DNA of 6,341 nt, taken from assembly GCA_018064575.1 (NCBI GenBank), contig JAGHUZ010000086.1, positions 1 through 6,341 of the forward strand, written 5' to 3'. The notes below the pieces were generated by a model that worked only from the letters and a program-made list of their open reading frames with translations, ran no database searches and was not told the origin of the DNA. This stretch comes from Candidatus Minthomonas equi (lineage in GTDB: Bacteria > Bacteroidota > Bacteroidia > Bacteroidales > UBA932). A program made the position numbers and the translations under genes. Positions 6,045 through 6,341 of this stretch are shown here, piece after piece. Every line of letters starts with the position of its first letter. Position 1 is the first letter of the stretch.

Positions 6045-6341
6045 ATGAATCAGGATGAATTTTTCAAGAATCTGGTAGCCCACTCGAAGGAGTATGGCTT
6101 TATTTTCCCTTCAAGTGAAATATATGACGGTCTGAGCGCCGTTTATGATTATGGCCAGATGGGTGTTGAACTTAAAAACAATCTTAAGAAATACTGGTGG
6201 GATGCGATGGTTCGCCTTAACGGGAATATCGTGGGAATAGACTCTGCCATCTTTATGCATCCGAAAATATGGGGAGCCTCCGGTCACGTCGGTGCGCTTA
6301 ATGACCCTCTGATTGACAATAAGGACAGCAAGAAGCGTTAC
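6045..6341 (+). CDS. glyQS: Glycyl-tRNA synthetase, single-chain dimeric type, 3' end missing
   Basis: Class II aminoacyl-tRNA synthetase that attaches glycine to tRNA-Gly. Starting at the ATG at 6045, 99 codons stay open to the right edge with no stop. The opening MNQDEFFKNLVAHSKEYGF is followed by FIFPSSEIYDGLSAVYDYG, the N-terminal signature of the alpha2 (eukaryote/archaea/Thermus-like) enzyme. The block HPKIWGASGHVGALNDPL then holds the conserved WxASGHV motif. This differs from the alpha2-beta2 enzyme of E. coli (separate glyQ and glyS), and the gene is often named glyS or glyQS in Bacteroidota. The catalytic motifs 2 and 3 and the anticodon-binding domain lie beyond the window. The family is unmistakable. 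Confidence 0.95.
   Translation, partial: MNQDEFFKNLVAHSKEYGFIFPSSEIYDGLSAVYDYGQMGVELKNNLKKYWWDAMVRLNGNIVGIDSAIFMHPKIWGASGHVGALNDPLIDNKDSKKRY

Noticed and set aside
2425..6341. A glycine-related theme linking gcvH and glycyl-tRNA synthetase
   Set aside because: The two genes are on opposite strands, about 3 kb apart, with unrelated genes and separate promoters between them; co-occurrence is most simply coincidence.

Overview
The window carries ordinary chromosomal housekeeping genes. It most likely comes from a member of the Bacteroidota, probably order Bacteroidales. The evidence is the promoter style (TAnnTTTG -7 boxes), few strong Shine-Dalgarno sites, a ybeY-mnmG gene pair, a single-chain dimeric-type glycyl-tRNA synthetase, and a SufS-SufE-DUF59 cluster. 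The species cannot be named from the sequence alone. I see no mobile element, CRISPR array, rRNA, tRNA or defence gene.

Layout: (1) 1-2232, plus strand: the 3' part of ybeY (rRNA maturation endonuclease) overlaps the complete mnmG (gidA; tRNA wobble-uridine modification), and a rho-independent terminator follows at about 2314-2346. (2) 2425-3482, minus strand: ruvA (Holliday junction binding) followed by gcvH (glycine cleavage H protein). gcvH has its own near-ideal Bacteroidota promoter in the 98-bp gap between them. (3) 3550-5970, plus strand: a tight cluster of sufS, sufE, a DUF59/MIP18-family gene (sufT-like) and folK. It diverges from ruvA across a 67-bp intergenic region holding a 24-bp dyad that overlaps candidate promoters for both directions. 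(4) 6045 to the right edge: the 5' end of a glycyl-tRNA synthetase gene, open at the window edge.

The main non-gene signal is a pair of identical 16-bp perfect palindromes, TGTTCCACGTGGAACA. One lies inside the mnmG reading frame (1857-1872) and the other starts 2 bp after its stop codon (2234-2249). They match the ParB-binding centromere parS, so this locus is probably part of the chromosome-segregation centromere and lies in the origin-proximal part of the chromosome.

Functionally, SufS takes sulfur from cysteine, SufE accepts it, and the DUF59 protein probably helps Fe-S maturation or delivery. The scaffold genes sufB, sufC and sufD are not in the window. folK (folate biosynthesis) is translationally coupled to the end of this cluster but has no obvious role in Fe-S assembly. 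No clearly new system is visible. The items most worth following up are the parS pair, the divergent-promoter dyad, and the unusual active-site context of SufS.
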